NCBI RefSeq assembly: GCF_039975415.1
Contig: NZ_JBDWHD010000010.1
Length of the DNA stretch: 64,000 nt
Direction: 5' to 3' (one strand)
Source: Ascidiaceihabitans sp039975415
Lineage (GTDB): Bacteria > Pseudomonadota > Alphaproteobacteria > Rhodobacterales > Rhodobacteraceae
Positions 52,504 through 60,342 of this stretch are shown in pieces. The notes under the pieces are model-generated. The model was not told where the DNA came from. It saw only the letters and a list, made by a program, of their open reading frames with translations, and ran no database searches. The first letter of the stretch is position 1, and each line of letters starts with the position of its first letter. The translations under genes and the position numbers were made by a program.

Positions 52504-52532
52504 CGTATAGGAGTGTTTGCGGGGTGTGGCAA
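52504..52532 (-). promoter_or_regulatory. Promoter of the rpmC-rpmD unit
   Basis: Reverse strand: TTGCCA and TATACG separated by 17 bases, starting four bases beyond the stop of the upstream membrane-protein gene and 94 bases before rpmC. Confidence 0.62.
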
Positions 52533-52535
52533 CCC

Positions 52536-52910
52536 TTAGTTCTTTGGCTTTTGACGTTTGAGGTATTGGTGCCGAAGGATGAGTGTCAGGGGCATTGTAA
52601 ACAACACAACCAAACCCACCAACTCTTCAACGATGTCGGGATCAAATCCCAGACTATCGCTAAGCCCAATCAAGGGCAGTGTGATAGGTAGACTGACAAA
52701 GAATGATACGACAGCAAGCGCAAGCATGAAACCAGCCGCTCTAACCAGAAACCTCAGATACCAGCCTAAAAAATTGGAGAAGAACCATAGATAGAGCCAA
52801 AGCGCACCTAACATCAACACCGCGAACACTGTCCAAAACACGTAGGGCGAAGAATACAACCACTGCTTACACGGCTCTCTACTAAAGAGACCCAAAGCGG
52901 TAAAGAACAT
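52536..52910 (-). CDS. Small three-segment membrane protein, unknown
   Basis: The 124-residue protein has three hydrophobic stretches (about 22-46, 52-78 and 95-112) and a basic C-terminus (RHQYLKRQKPKN). I do not recognise the family. It lies between rpmC and the oppositely oriented TIGR02466-type gene in the non-ribosomal insert. Its C-rich N-terminus is unremarkable. Start choice (52910) is the first ATG in frame. Confidence 0.65.
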   Translation of the reverse strand: MFFTALGLFSREPCKQWLYSSPYVFWTVFAVLMLGALWLYLWFFSNFLGWYLRFLVRAAGFMLALAVVSFFVSLPITLPLIGLSDSLGFDPDIVEELVGLVVLFTMPLTLILRHQYLKRQKPKN

Positions 52911-52956
52911 TCGGTTTACATATCGCTTTCAATCCAATGTTGTTTTATCCAGCCCT

Positions 52957-53571
52957 ATGTCCATAACATCCCTCTTCGTGACCCGCCTGTACCGCGCCCA
53001 TCTGTCTGAACAAGGCGTTGTTGATCCATCCGAGTTGGAAAACTCTTGCTGGGCCATCGCCAATGACGACGAGGCGGGGCAAGAGTGGTGTGAGGATAAC
53101 GGCTATCCCGGCTACACATCCTATGCGTCCCTGACCGACCTGCCCTGGCGCTTTCCGATCTTTGCTGATCTGGTCAAGGTGCTCGACGCCCATGTCGCCG
53201 CCTTTGCCGAGGATCTGGAATTTGATCTGGATGGAAAAGAGCTGAAGCTGGAGGACATCTGGATCAACATCCTGCCCGAAGGCGGCGTGCATACGTCCCA
53301 CATCCACCCGCATTCCGTGATCTCCGGCACGACCTATGTGGCGATGCCTGATGGAGCGTCGGCGATCAAGTTCGAGGATCCGCGGTTGCAAATGATGATG
53401 GCAGCCCCTGCCCGGTCCAAGGACGCGCGGGAAGAGTTGAAGACTTTTACTTATGTGGCGCCTGAAGTCGGGGAGGTTCTGCTATGGGAAAGCTGGTTAC
53501 GCCATGAAGTGCCGGTGAACATGGCGGAGGATGAGAGGATTTCTGTTTCTTTCAACTACAGCTGGGGGTGA
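52957..53571 (+). CDS. TIGR02466-type putative 2OG-Fe(II) oxygenase
   Basis: The 204-residue protein starts MSITSLFVTRLYRAHLSEQG and carries the conserved WINILPEGGVHTSHIHPHSV, SGTTYVAMPDGASAIKFEDP and a distal His in WESWLRHEVPVN. These fit the double-stranded beta-helix fold of the TIGR02466 group with a His-x-His...His metal site. The substrate is unknown. It is on the plus strand against the ribosomal genes, a sign of an inserted module. Confidence 0.85.
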   Translation: MSITSLFVTRLYRAHLSEQGVVDPSELENSCWAIANDDEAGQEWCEDNGYPGYTSYASLTDLPWRFPIFADLVKVLDAHVAAFAEDLEFDLDGKELKLEDIWINILPEGGVHTSHIHPHSVISGTTYVAMPDGASAIKFEDPRLQMMMAAPARSKDAREELKTFTYVAPEVGEVLLWESWLRHEVPVNMAEDERISVSFNYSWG

Positions 53572-53730
53572 TGGAAACTGAAATCGTTGCGCGGCGTCGT
53601 GTCAAAGACATGCCATAAGCCGCACAAAGGGGTTTTGGGCGCTCCACAGCGATTCCCGCCCTACTTGCAAGCGATCGAAAACCAATGTTAGCCTTAATCA
53701 TTGTTTTAGTGAGTTTGACGGGTCGTTTTT

Positions 53731-54306
53731 ATGGAAGTGCTTTTTCTCATTTTGCTGCTGATTGTCGCGATCTACCTCGCCAATCCCAAAGGGCTTAAGC
53801 CGCGCAAATATTCCGCGCCGCCGCCCGAACCCAAAGAGGCACCCGCCCCTCAACAAGAGCAGGTGAAGCCTGCCGCACCCAAAGCCCAACCGCAAAGCCA
53901 ACAGCGCAAAAAGGTCGACCACGCCCCTCCCCCGCCGATCCCATCTTCGATGGAGATCAAAGGCAAGGCTTGGGTGATCGATGGGGATACGATTGCGATC
54001 AACCGGATCAAGATCAGGTTCGCAGGCATTGATGCACCGGAATTGGATCAACCCTGGGGACAGAAATCCAAATGGGCGATGGTGAAGCTGTGTAAGGGGA
54101 AGGTTATCACGGTCAAGCTGACGGGCGAAACGTCGTATGATCGGCTGGTTGGGACATGTTATCTGCCCGACGGACGCGATCTGGGGGCCGAGATTGTGAA
54201 GGCTGGTTTGGCGCTGGATGGGGGGCTGTATTCCAAGGGGAAATATAAGGACTTGGAGGACCCAGAGATGCGGCGGAAGTTAAGAGGTTATGGGAGGTGG
54301 CGGTGA
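53731..54306 (+). CDS. Membrane-anchored thermonuclease (SNase-like)
   Basis: The 191-residue protein has an N-terminal hydrophobic anchor (about 2-17), a Pro/Gln/Lys-rich linker of about 55 residues, and a staphylococcal-nuclease domain from about 75. Catalytic positions appear as VIDGDTIAI, IRFAGIDAPELDQPWG and YDRLVGTCYL, so it may cleave DNA or RNA outside the membrane or near it. It ends with a basic tail. It converges on the small lipoprotein gene. Confidence 0.85.
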   Translation: MEVLFLILLLIVAIYLANPKGLKPRKYSAPPPEPKEAPAPQQEQVKPAAPKAQPQSQQRKKVDHAPPPPIPSSMEIKGKAWVIDGDTIAINRIKIRFAGIDAPELDQPWGQKSKWAMVKLCKGKVITVKLTGETSYDRLVGTCYLPDGRDLGAEIVKAGLALDGGLYSKGKYKDLEDPEMRRKLRGYGRWR

Positions 54307-54364
54307 GCGATTTATCAAACCGCCACCCCCACCTTTGTTAAGGCTCTCGCTCTTAGCAGGCAGC

Positions 54365-54742
54365 TTAGTTGAATTTCACCGCTGTTCCGCTGACCACACG
54401 GCATCCCCAGCTCAGGGCGCAGACGGTAACGTCACTGATTTGCGTGTTGATGACGGCATCGGCACCTACACCGGCCGCCTTGATACGCAAATTTGTTTGC
54501 GCGTCCTCAACGGTTGGCGTCTTGCCAAAGGCGGTCTTTTTTCCAACGTCGGCTTTCACTTCGCCAATCACCGTAAAATTACCGTTGTTGACGGTATTGC
54601 CGCTGACAAGCTGGATCTGGTTGATGGGCGTTGTGGTCGCGGCTTGAGCTTCGGCAGCTTTCGTTCCGATATCGGCGGGGGCTGTCATGGTGTCACAGGC
54701 GGCGAGGGCAGACAGGGCAACAATGGCGAAAAGTTTTTTCAT
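54365..54742 (-). CDS. Small heavy-metal-binding-domain-like lipoprotein
   Basis: The 125-residue product starts MKKLFAIVALSALAAC, a lipoprotein signal. The remainder (NQIQLVSGNTVNNGNFTVIG, then AAGVGADAVINTQISDV) resembles the YbjQ-like fold of small envelope proteins, but the assignment is weak. The last residues contain two Cys (VCALSWGC). The start at 54742 is fixed by the signal; the longer frame to 54871 is dismissed. Confidence 0.75.
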   Translation of the reverse strand: MKKLFAIVALSALAACDTMTAPADIGTKAAEAQAATTTPINQIQLVSGNTVNNGNFTVIGEVKADVGKKTAFGKTPTVEDAQTNLRIKAAGVGADAVINTQISDVTVCALSWGCRVVSGTAVKFN

Positions 54743-54903
54743 GGGTACATCACTTTGATTGTTTCTATAGGGATACAATAGCAAAGAATAGAAACGTCTT
54801 GAAGATAAACGCGTGCTGCAAATGAACGCAGGCGGTGTGCTATTCAGGTGTGAACTTACTAGTTTGCGCACCGCGCCCGAGCCGAGGGGATGGTGCGAAG
54901 CGC

Positions 54904-54948
54904 CCTCCCCATGGGGGAGGCTCAGGCGCTGCCCAATCTTTGATTGGG
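54904..54948. repeat. Two intergenic hairpins before the LRR lipoprotein end
   Basis: CCTCCCC-N3-GGGGAGG at 54904-54920 and CCCAATC-TTT-GATTGGG at 54932-54948 are perfect stems. The second has the C-TTT-G apex shared with the hairpins at 55817 and 55854. Nothing else is seen in 54743-54988. Confidence 0.6.
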
Positions 54949-54988
54949 AACCGGGGTTTATGGGTTCAGCGATTTTTTTGACCGCATA

Positions 54989-55702
54989 TCAACAGATGAT
55001 GATCGGCTCAGACACAAACACAACGCTCCGATTATCAAACATCGACTGGAACTCAGGCGTAAGATATTTGTCCAATAGGGATATAGAGTAGATATTCTTG
55101 ATCTTGGTCAAATCAAACAGGTCTTCTGGCAATTCAGAGTAGAGCGTGATTTGTCGAAGTGCCTTCAAATCCAGAAGTGGAGATATGCCCGAGATTTGTC
55201 CTCCGTCTACACGCAGGTTTTTCAGGTTTTGCAAACTCGAGATGTAGTCCAAGGTTTCATCTTCCCTCCCCGTGACAGCCAGCTCAACTAGGCTGGTCAG
55301 ATTGGCAATCGGCGCGGGATCGACATCCTGATGAAGCAGGGAAACGTGGAGCGTTTTCAACTTTGGGAAATGAACAAGCCCGCTGAGGTCCGTGACTTGG
55401 GTCTCTCGTATATGCAATTCAGTCAAATGGCTCATATCTGCAATATCATCAAGGTGCACAAAGTTTGTTCGGCTGACCATAAGAACGGTCACATGCTTCA
55501 GCCCATTCAAAACTGTGTAATCGCGCAACGGGCTGCCATCCAAATTCAGAGTTCTGCACTCTATTTCGATGCATGCGGCCACGGCGCGGTCTCCCCGGTC
55601 GTAGTCTGACTGAGAAAAGAACCTGTTTTCTGAAATCGTGCAGGATGCCAGGGATGATACCGCAAGGAGCGCCAGTATAAAAATCCTAGTGAAATACCAC
55701 AT
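54989..55702 (-). CDS. Leucine-rich-repeat lipoprotein
   Basis: The 237-residue product has a lipoprotein signal ending LASC. It then has several irregular leucine-rich repeats of about 22 residues: LNGLKHVTVLMVSRTNFVHL, MSHLTELHIRETQVTDLSGL, FPKLKTLHVSLL, LTSLVELAVTG, LQNLKNLRVDGGQISGISPL. It resembles internalin-like surface repeats. It probably mediates protein contacts at the envelope. The ATG at 55702 follows AGGGGAA. It is a member of the insert between rplP and rpmC. Confidence 0.82.
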   Translation of the reverse strand: MWYFTRIFILALLAVSSLASCTISENRFFSQSDYDRGDRAVAACIEIECRTLNLDGSPLRDYTVLNGLKHVTVLMVSRTNFVHLDDIADMSHLTELHIRETQVTDLSGLVHFPKLKTLHVSLLHQDVDPAPIANLTSLVELAVTGREDETLDYISSLQNLKNLRVDGGQISGISPLLDLKALRQITLYSELPEDLFDLTKIKNIYSISLLDKYLTPEFQSMFDNRSVVFVSEPIIIC

Positions 55703-55760
55703 CACCTGTTCCCCTGAAGCTTAATCTAAAACAAGTGGACATTTTGATTCTCGTCAAGGG

Positions 55761-55790
55761 AAAAGCCCCCGCTGATCTCTCAACGGGGGC
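55761..55790 (-). terminator. Rho-independent terminator after rplP
   Basis: On the reverse strand GCCCCCG pairs with CGGGGGC around a 12-base loop and is followed by TTTT. It ends the rplB-rpsS-rplV-rpsC-rplP block before the LRR gene. Confidence 0.78.
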
Positions 55791-55808
55791 CTCATTAACT
55801 CTACCGTG

Positions 55809-55872
55809 GCCGGAACGGGTATTTCTTTGAAATACCCTGCCTCCGGCTGGACAGAAAACGCTTTGCGTTTTC
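55809..55872. repeat. Nested palindromes downstream of rplP
   Basis: GGGTATTTC-TTT-GAAATACCC (55817-55837) is enclosed by GCCGGA/TCCGGC. It is followed by GAAAACGC-TTT-GCGTTTTC (55854-55872). Both inner stems are perfect and have TTT loops closed by C-G. The block ends four bases from the rplP stop. Confidence 0.65.
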
Positions 55873-55876
55873 GTCC

Positions 55877-56290
55877 TTACCAGTCTTCGCGGACGACGAC
55901 GCGTGTTTTGATCGGCAGTTTCATCGCCGCCAGACGCAGGGCTTCGCGGGCGATGTCGTCGTTGACGCCATCGATCTCGAACATCACGCGGCCGGGTTTG
56001 ACTTTGGCTGCCCAACGGTCAACAGAGCCTTTACCTTTACCCATACGAACTTCGATGGGTTTGGCTGTGACAGGCACGTCTGGGAAAATACGGATCCAGA
56101 CACGGCCCTGACGTTTCATGTGACGTGTCATCGCGCGGCGGGCCGCTTCGATTTGACGGGCTGTCACACGCTCAGGCTCAGTCGCCTTCAGGCCGTAAGT
56201 GCCGAAGTTGAGGTCGGAACCGCCTTTTGCCAGACCCTTGATAGAGCCCTTAAACTGCTTGCGGAATTTGGTACGCTTTGGCTGAAGCAT
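55877..56290 (-). CDS. rplP: 50S ribosomal protein L16
   Basis: This 137-residue protein starts MLQPKRTKFRKQFKGSIKGL and contains RMGKGKGSVDRWAAKVKPGR, typical L16, next to the peptidyl-transferase centre. It is the last gene of the second S10 block, followed by nested palindromes and a terminator instead of rpmC. Confidence 0.97.
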   Translation of the reverse strand: MLQPKRTKFRKQFKGSIKGLAKGGSDLNFGTYGLKATEPERVTARQIEAARRAMTRHMKRQGRVWIRIFPDVPVTAKPIEVRMGKGKGSVDRWAAKVKPGRVMFEIDGVNDDIAREALRLAAMKLPIKTRVVVREDW

Positions 56291-56305
56291 CTAAATGCCC
56301 TCCTA

Positions 56306-57013
56306 TCAGCGACGACCGCCAGCACCGCGAGGTGTTGGGCCGTCTTGGAGTTCTTGTGCTTTACGGTCACGTGCCTGTGGATCGTGTTCCATGATCTCGC
56401 CTTTGAAGATCCAGGTCTTGATGCCGATGATGCCATAGGCGGTCTCAGCTTCAACGTGAGCGTAATCGATGTCGGCGCGCAGTGTGTGCAAAGGCACACG
56501 ACCTTCGCGGTACCATTCGGTACGCGCGATTTCTGCACCACCCAAACGGCCAGCCACGTTCACACGGATGCCCAAGGCCCCCATGCGCATCGCGTTCTGA
56601 ACGGCACGCTTCATGGCGCGACGGAAAGATACCCGACGTTCCAATTGCTGTGCGATGGATTCGCCAACCAATGCGGCGTCCAGTTCCGGCTTGCGAACTT
56701 CAACAATGTTGAGGTGCAATTCGGACTCTGTAAGGTTCGCCAGCTTCTTGCGCAAAACTTCGATGTCTGCGCCTTTCTTGCCGATGATAACGCCGGGACG
56801 TGCAGTGTGGATCGTGACGCGGCACTTCTTGTGTGGGCGCTCGATGATCACACGAGCGATGCCCGCTTGCTTGCACTCTTCTTTGATGAAGGCACGCATT
56901 TTCAGGTCTTCCAGCAACAGATCGCCGTAATCCTTGGTGTCCGCATACCAGCGGCTGTCCCAAGTACGGTTGACCTGAAGGCGCATACCGATTGGATTTA
57001 CTTTGTTACCCAT
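56306..57013 (-). CDS. rpsC: 30S ribosomal protein S3
   Basis: The 235-residue protein starts MGNKVNPIGMRLQVNRTWDS and has the KH-domain GPGVIIGKKG-like stretch (ARPGVIIGKKGADIEVLRKK) and the C-terminal signature. It binds mRNA at the entry site. Its start overlaps the rplV stop (TAATG). Confidence 0.97.
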   Translation of the reverse strand: MGNKVNPIGMRLQVNRTWDSRWYADTKDYGDLLLEDLKMRAFIKEECKQAGIARVIIERPHKKCRVTIHTARPGVIIGKKGADIEVLRKKLANLTESELHLNIVEVRKPELDAALVGESIAQQLERRVSFRRAMKRAVQNAMRMGALGIRVNVAGRLGGAEIARTEWYREGRVPLHTLRADIDYAHVEAETAYGIIGIKTWIFKGEIMEHDPQARDRKAQELQDGPTPRGAGGRR

Positions 57014-57405
57014 TAGGCTTGCTCCCCTGACACTTCTTCAACTTGACGCACTTTGATGGTGATCTCGGCGAAAGGCTTCATGATCTTGCCAAAGCGACCA
57101 CGGGCGCGTGGGCGACCGCGTTTCAGTGTCATGTTTTTACCAACCCAAGCTTCGGCGACGATCAGCTCGTCAACGTCCAGATTGTGGTTGTTTTCTGCGT
57201 TCGCAATTGCCGACTGCAGGCATTTTTTCACGTCTTGCGCGATCCGCTTTTTGGAGAATGTCAGGTCCGTCAGGGCCTTGTCGACTTTCTTGCCACGGAT
57301 CATTTGCGCAACGAGGTTCAGCTTTTGAGGGCTGGTGCGCAGCATGCGTGTTTTTGCCATTGCTTCGTTGTCAGCGACGCGGCGAGGGTTCTTATCCTTG
57401 CTCAT
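57013..57405 (-). CDS. rplV: 50S ribosomal protein L22
   Basis: The 130-residue protein contains RMLRTSPQKLNLVAQMIRGK and NAENNHNLDVDELIVAEAWV, typical L22, whose loop lines the exit tunnel. It overlaps rpsS by four bases and rpsC by one. Confidence 0.97.
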   Translation of the reverse strand: MSKDKNPRRVADNEAMAKTRMLRTSPQKLNLVAQMIRGKKVDKALTDLTFSKKRIAQDVKKCLQSAIANAENNHNLDVDELIVAEAWVGKNMTLKRGRPRARGRFGKIMKPFAEITIKVRQVEEVSGEQA

Positions 57406-57680
57406 TTGCGTTTCGCTTTCTTGTCAGCGGCGTGGCCGTAGTAGGTACGTGTTGGCGAATATTCACCAAACTTCTGACCGATCATTTCCTCGGAGACGTT
57501 CACCGGGATATGCTTCTGGCCGTTGTACACGCCAAATGTGAGGCCCACAAACTGGGGCAAGATGGTTGAGCGACGCGACCAGATCTTGATCACTTCGTTG
57601 CGACCGCTTTCGCGGGACGCTTCGGCCTTTTTCAACACGTAAGAGTCGACAAAAGGACCTTTCCAAACAGAACGACCCAT
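57402..57680 (-). CDS. rpsS: 30S ribosomal protein S19
   Basis: The 92-residue protein starts MGRSVWKGPFVDSYVLKKAE and contains TILPQFVGLTFGVYNGQKHI, typical S19 of the small-subunit head. It follows rplB by three bases. Confidence 0.97.
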   Translation of the reverse strand: MGRSVWKGPFVDSYVLKKAEASRESGRNEVIKIWSRRSTILPQFVGLTFGVYNGQKHIPVNVSEEMIGQKFGEYSPTRTYYGHAADKKAKRK

Positions 57681-57683
57681 AAA

Positions 57684-58526
57684 TTAGCGTCCCTTTTTCT
57701 TGGCGTGACGCGAGCGGATAATAAGCTTTTGCGACGCTTTGTTTTTGTTGCGTGTGCGCGCACCCTTGGTTGGTTTGCCCCATGGGGAAACCGGGTGACG
57801 ACCACCAGAGGTCCGGCCTTCACCACCACCGTGAGGGTGGTCGATCGGGTTCATAACGACACCACGAACACTTGGGCGGATGCCCTTGTGACGCATACGG
57901 CCCGCTTTACCGAAGTTCTGGTTTGAGTTGTCGGGGTTGGACACGGCACCTACGGTGGCCATGCATTCCTGACGCACCAGACGCAGTTCGCCCGAAGACA
58001 AACGGATCTGCGCGTAACCACCATCACGGCCCACGAACTGGGCGTATGTGCCGGCGGCACGAGCGATCTGACCGCCTTTGCCTGGCTTCAACTCGATGTT
58101 GTGAATGATTGTACCGATGGGCATGCCGGAGAATGGCATCGCGTTACCGGGTTTGATGTCTGCCTTGGCGGCCGAGATCACTTTGTCGCCAACCGCAAGG
58201 CGCTGAGGCGCCAAGATGTAGGCCTGTTCGCCGTCTTCGTATTTTACGAGCGCGATAAAGGCTGTGCGGTTAGGGTCATATTCGATGCGCTCGACTGTGG
58301 CCGCCACATCCATTTTGTTGCGCCGAAAATCTACGATACGATAGAGGCGCTTTGCCCCACCGCCCTTGCGGCGCATCGTGATCCGTCCGGTGTTGTTCCG
58401 TCCGCCGTTTTTCGTCAAGCCTTCAGTGAGGGCTTTGACCGGGCGGCCTTTCCAGAGCTCCGAACGGTCGATCAGTACCAGCCCACGCTGGCCCGGCGTC
58501 GTCGGTTTATACGACTTGAGTGCCAT
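57684..58526 (-). CDS. rplB: 50S ribosomal protein L2
   Basis: The 280-residue protein starts MALKSYKPTTPGQRGLVLID and contains RHKGIRPSVRGVVMNPIDHP followed by HGGGEGR, the L2 signature with the conserved His. L2 supports the peptidyl-transferase centre. The upstream frame extending to 58679 lacks family similarity. In the usual order it follows rplW directly; here it begins after a terminator, a 400-residue gene and a new promoter. Confidence 0.97.
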   Translation of the reverse strand: MALKSYKPTTPGQRGLVLIDRSELWKGRPVKALTEGLTKNGGRNNTGRITMRRKGGGAKRLYRIVDFRRNKMDVAATVERIEYDPNRTAFIALVKYEDGEQAYILAPQRLAVGDKVISAAKADIKPGNAMPFSGMPIGTIIHNIELKPGKGGQIARAAGTYAQFVGRDGGYAQIRLSSGELRLVRQECMATVGAVSNPDNSNQNFGKAGRMRHKGIRPSVRGVVMNPIDHPHGGGEGRTSGGRHPVSPWGKPTKGARTRNKNKASQKLIIRSRHAKKKGR

Positions 58527-58611
58527 GTTATCCGTCTTCCGTTTTGCTATGTGACGGGTTGCCCCGCCTGTGGTTATAGGCCCCCGTAGGTGCCAGAGTT
58601 TGGTGTGGTGT

Positions 58612-58665
58612 GGTGGGTTGAAACCCACCTTACCGTGTGCCGCGTAAGGTGCACCTTGGTGCACC
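58612..58665. repeat. Head-to-head REP-like doublet in the rplB leader
   Basis: A reverse copy (58612-58633; stem TGGGTT/AACCCA) and a forward copy (58644-58665; stem TGCACC/GGTGCA) face each other with their GTAAGG ends 10 bases apart. The doublet lies between the rplB promoter and start, so it would be transcribed in the rplB leader. Confidence 0.75.
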
Positions 58666-58681
58666 CGTGCGGACAACAACG

Positions 58682-58705
58682 AAGCCCCAGACGAATCTGG
58701 GGCTT
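58682..58705 (-). promoter_or_regulatory. Leader hairpin with UUCG-type loop upstream of rplB
   Basis: On the reverse strand AAGCCCCAGA-TTCG-TCTGGGGCTT is a perfect 10-base-pair hairpin with a very stable tetraloop, starting a few bases after the predicted transcription start. No T-run follows, so it looks like a leader element rather than a strong terminator. Confidence 0.5.
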
Positions 58706-58717
58706 TGTCGATGGGGT

Positions 58718-58746
58718 CTGATAGGGGGGATGGGGTATGGGGTCAA
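58718..58746 (-). promoter_or_regulatory. Promoter of the rplB-rplP unit
   Basis: Reverse strand: TTGACC (preceded by GC) and TATCAG separated by exactly 17 bases, about 190 bases upstream of rplB. The -35 matches consensus at 5/6. Confidence 0.62.
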
Positions 58747-58930
58747 GCCGGTTGGGCTTGTTTTGTTGGGTTTGCTGGTCTTGTTGGGGAACTGACGGCG
58801 CGCGGCTGGCCGGGGGCTGACGCTGTGACGGGTGTTGAGGCTACTTTGTGGCAGCTGCTTTGATGTGGGATTTGAGAGGGAATGGCCACCTATCCAAACG
58901 TCAGGCCGTCCTGGCAAAGGCAAGCCATCT

Positions 58931-58953
58931 GTAAGGCGCACCTCTGGTGCGAC
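58931..58953 (+). repeat. Degenerate REP-like palindrome
   Basis: GTAAGG, CGCACC, TCT, GGTGCG, AC. The stem pairs fully but the terminal CC is altered. It lies 64 bases beyond the stop of the 400-residue gene. The rest of 58747-59016 shows no gene. Confidence 0.5.
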
Positions 58954-59016
58954 ACGGCCAGCCGTGCGCCCGGCGCCTGCAGCTTGTTTCCGGGCGAAGG
59001 TGTAGAATGGAGCTCC

Positions 59017-60219
59017 CTATTCTTCCACGGAATCTAATAATCTTTCGAAACGTCGTGCGACATGTTGGTTATCAACTCGACTTTTAATGTTCTTATTCTG
59101 GCCAAAATCAGCCAGGCGATCTCGGATCAGGTCTGCCTCCTTTACAAACAAGTCTAATATTAACGGGGATGCTGTATTGCTGTAGTAGACGTGCCGAATA
59201 TTCCCATAGGATGTTCGACCTCCTGGAGTTCCAATATAGGTCAAAACCATCCATTCTAAGATTCCATTGGCCGGATCAGCAGGGCAAGCCGCAAAGCCTC
59301 CAATTTCTGAAAATCGACGAATTACATCGCCATGTTTTTCGTACGCGCCCCAGTTCGTACCGACTTCTTTCAATCGGTCTAAATATGCTTTGAACAGCTC
59401 CTTGCGAGCGGACTGTTTTAAATACGGCATTGCTCCACATGCCGTGGCGACACGTGCGTGCCGTTCATCCAGTCCACTCCGACCTATTCGTTTTTGAAAA
59501 CTAGTGGCGAGATCCACCAAAACAGAGTTTGCAGCCAATACCCTCAAGGAATTCAGAAAGGTAAATGAATTCTGTTGGATAATGTCGGACTTGTCTTTGT
59601 CTAGGGATATACCAACTAAGAACTTCAAAATTTCCTGTTGTCGAGGCTTAGGTGCTCTTTCGAAGTCAGAAAGCAATTCCTCCCCCGGTTGTGCTTTGGA
59701 CGCCTGTTCAACAAGATCTTTGACGTCGGAAATCTTTAAGAGGTCTACAGGGTCAGCGGCCAATATGACCTCGATACATGTACTAAAGATATACACGCAA
59801 TCTTCTATCCCAGCTTCGTATTCATCGTCTTCATGTTCAAGGTCTCGACGGATTTCATAGCTTCTGCATACTCTGCGCCACTCCGGCCTTGTGAAAAGGC
59901 CCATCCTATATGCTAAATCAATGACTTTTGAGGTTGGATAGTCTTCGACGTCTTCATCTTTGTTAATCGGTGGAAGCTTAAACTGGATAGCCGCTTCTTT
60001 GGCAATATCAGTTCCAGCGATGACAATTTTTTCTCGCAAATCATGTATTGCAGCATTGAAAAGGCGCTGACAGGCGCTGCTGGGGTCGACTTCCAAAAGC
60101 CGATTTACCCGTTGTATCAAAGACTTTGCTTGCCATTGCGGTCGAATTCTCTGCATCATCTGTGGCACGCCAGAAGACGTCATTAAATCTACATTGGCTG
60201 CTGGAACTAAATTAGGCAT
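59017..60219 (-). CDS. Unknown 400-residue protein inserted between rplW and rplB, possible HEPN-like
   Basis: No family is recognised with confidence. The protein is helical and soluble, and its gene is visibly more A/T-rich than the ribosomal genes on both sides. Residues about 98-155 (SKVIDLAYRMGLFTRPEWRR, then YEIRRDLEHEDDEYEA and helix CVYIFSTCIEVIL) have the pattern of a HEPN domain, with R124-x4-H129 fitting the RX4-6H motif of HEPN ribonucleases. This is a motif-level inference. The ATG at 60219 is preferred; an in-frame TTG lies at 60234. It stands alone between two terminator-type hairpins, which suggests a horizontally acquired gene, perhaps in defence or RNA metabolism. Confidence 0.7.
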   Translation of the reverse strand: MPNLVPAANVDLMTSSGVPQMMQRIRPQWQAKSLIQRVNRLLEVDPSSACQRLFNAAIHDLREKIVIAGTDIAKEAAIQFKLPPINKDEDVEDYPTSKVIDLAYRMGLFTRPEWRRVCRSYEIRRDLEHEDDEYEAGIEDCVYIFSTCIEVILAADPVDLLKISDVKDLVEQASKAQPGEELLSDFERAPKPRQQEILKFLVGISLDKDKSDIIQQNSFTFLNSLRVLAANSVLVDLATSFQKRIGRSGLDERHARVATACGAMPYLKQSARKELFKAYLDRLKEVGTNWGAYEKHGDVIRRFSEIGGFAACPADPANGILEWMVLTYIGTPGGRTSYGNIRHVYYSNTASPLILDLFVKEADLIRDRLADFGQNKNIKSRVDNQHVARRFERLLDSVEE

Positions 60220-60295
60220 ATTCAAATCTTTCAAACAACTGATCTGTTAAAATACGATCGCAATCAGCCTTGACAACCATTTTCAAGCCAAAATA

Positions 60296-60327
60296 CAAAA
60301 AACCCCAGCCTCTTCCAAGACTGGGGT
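60296..60327 (-). terminator. Rho-independent terminator after rplW
   Basis: Reverse strand: ACCCCAG pairs with CTGGGGT around a 12-base loop and continues in TTTTTT. It ends the rpsJ-rplC-rplD-rplW block inside what is normally one operon. Confidence 0.85.
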
Positions 60328-60342
60328 CTCTCAACTTCATTC

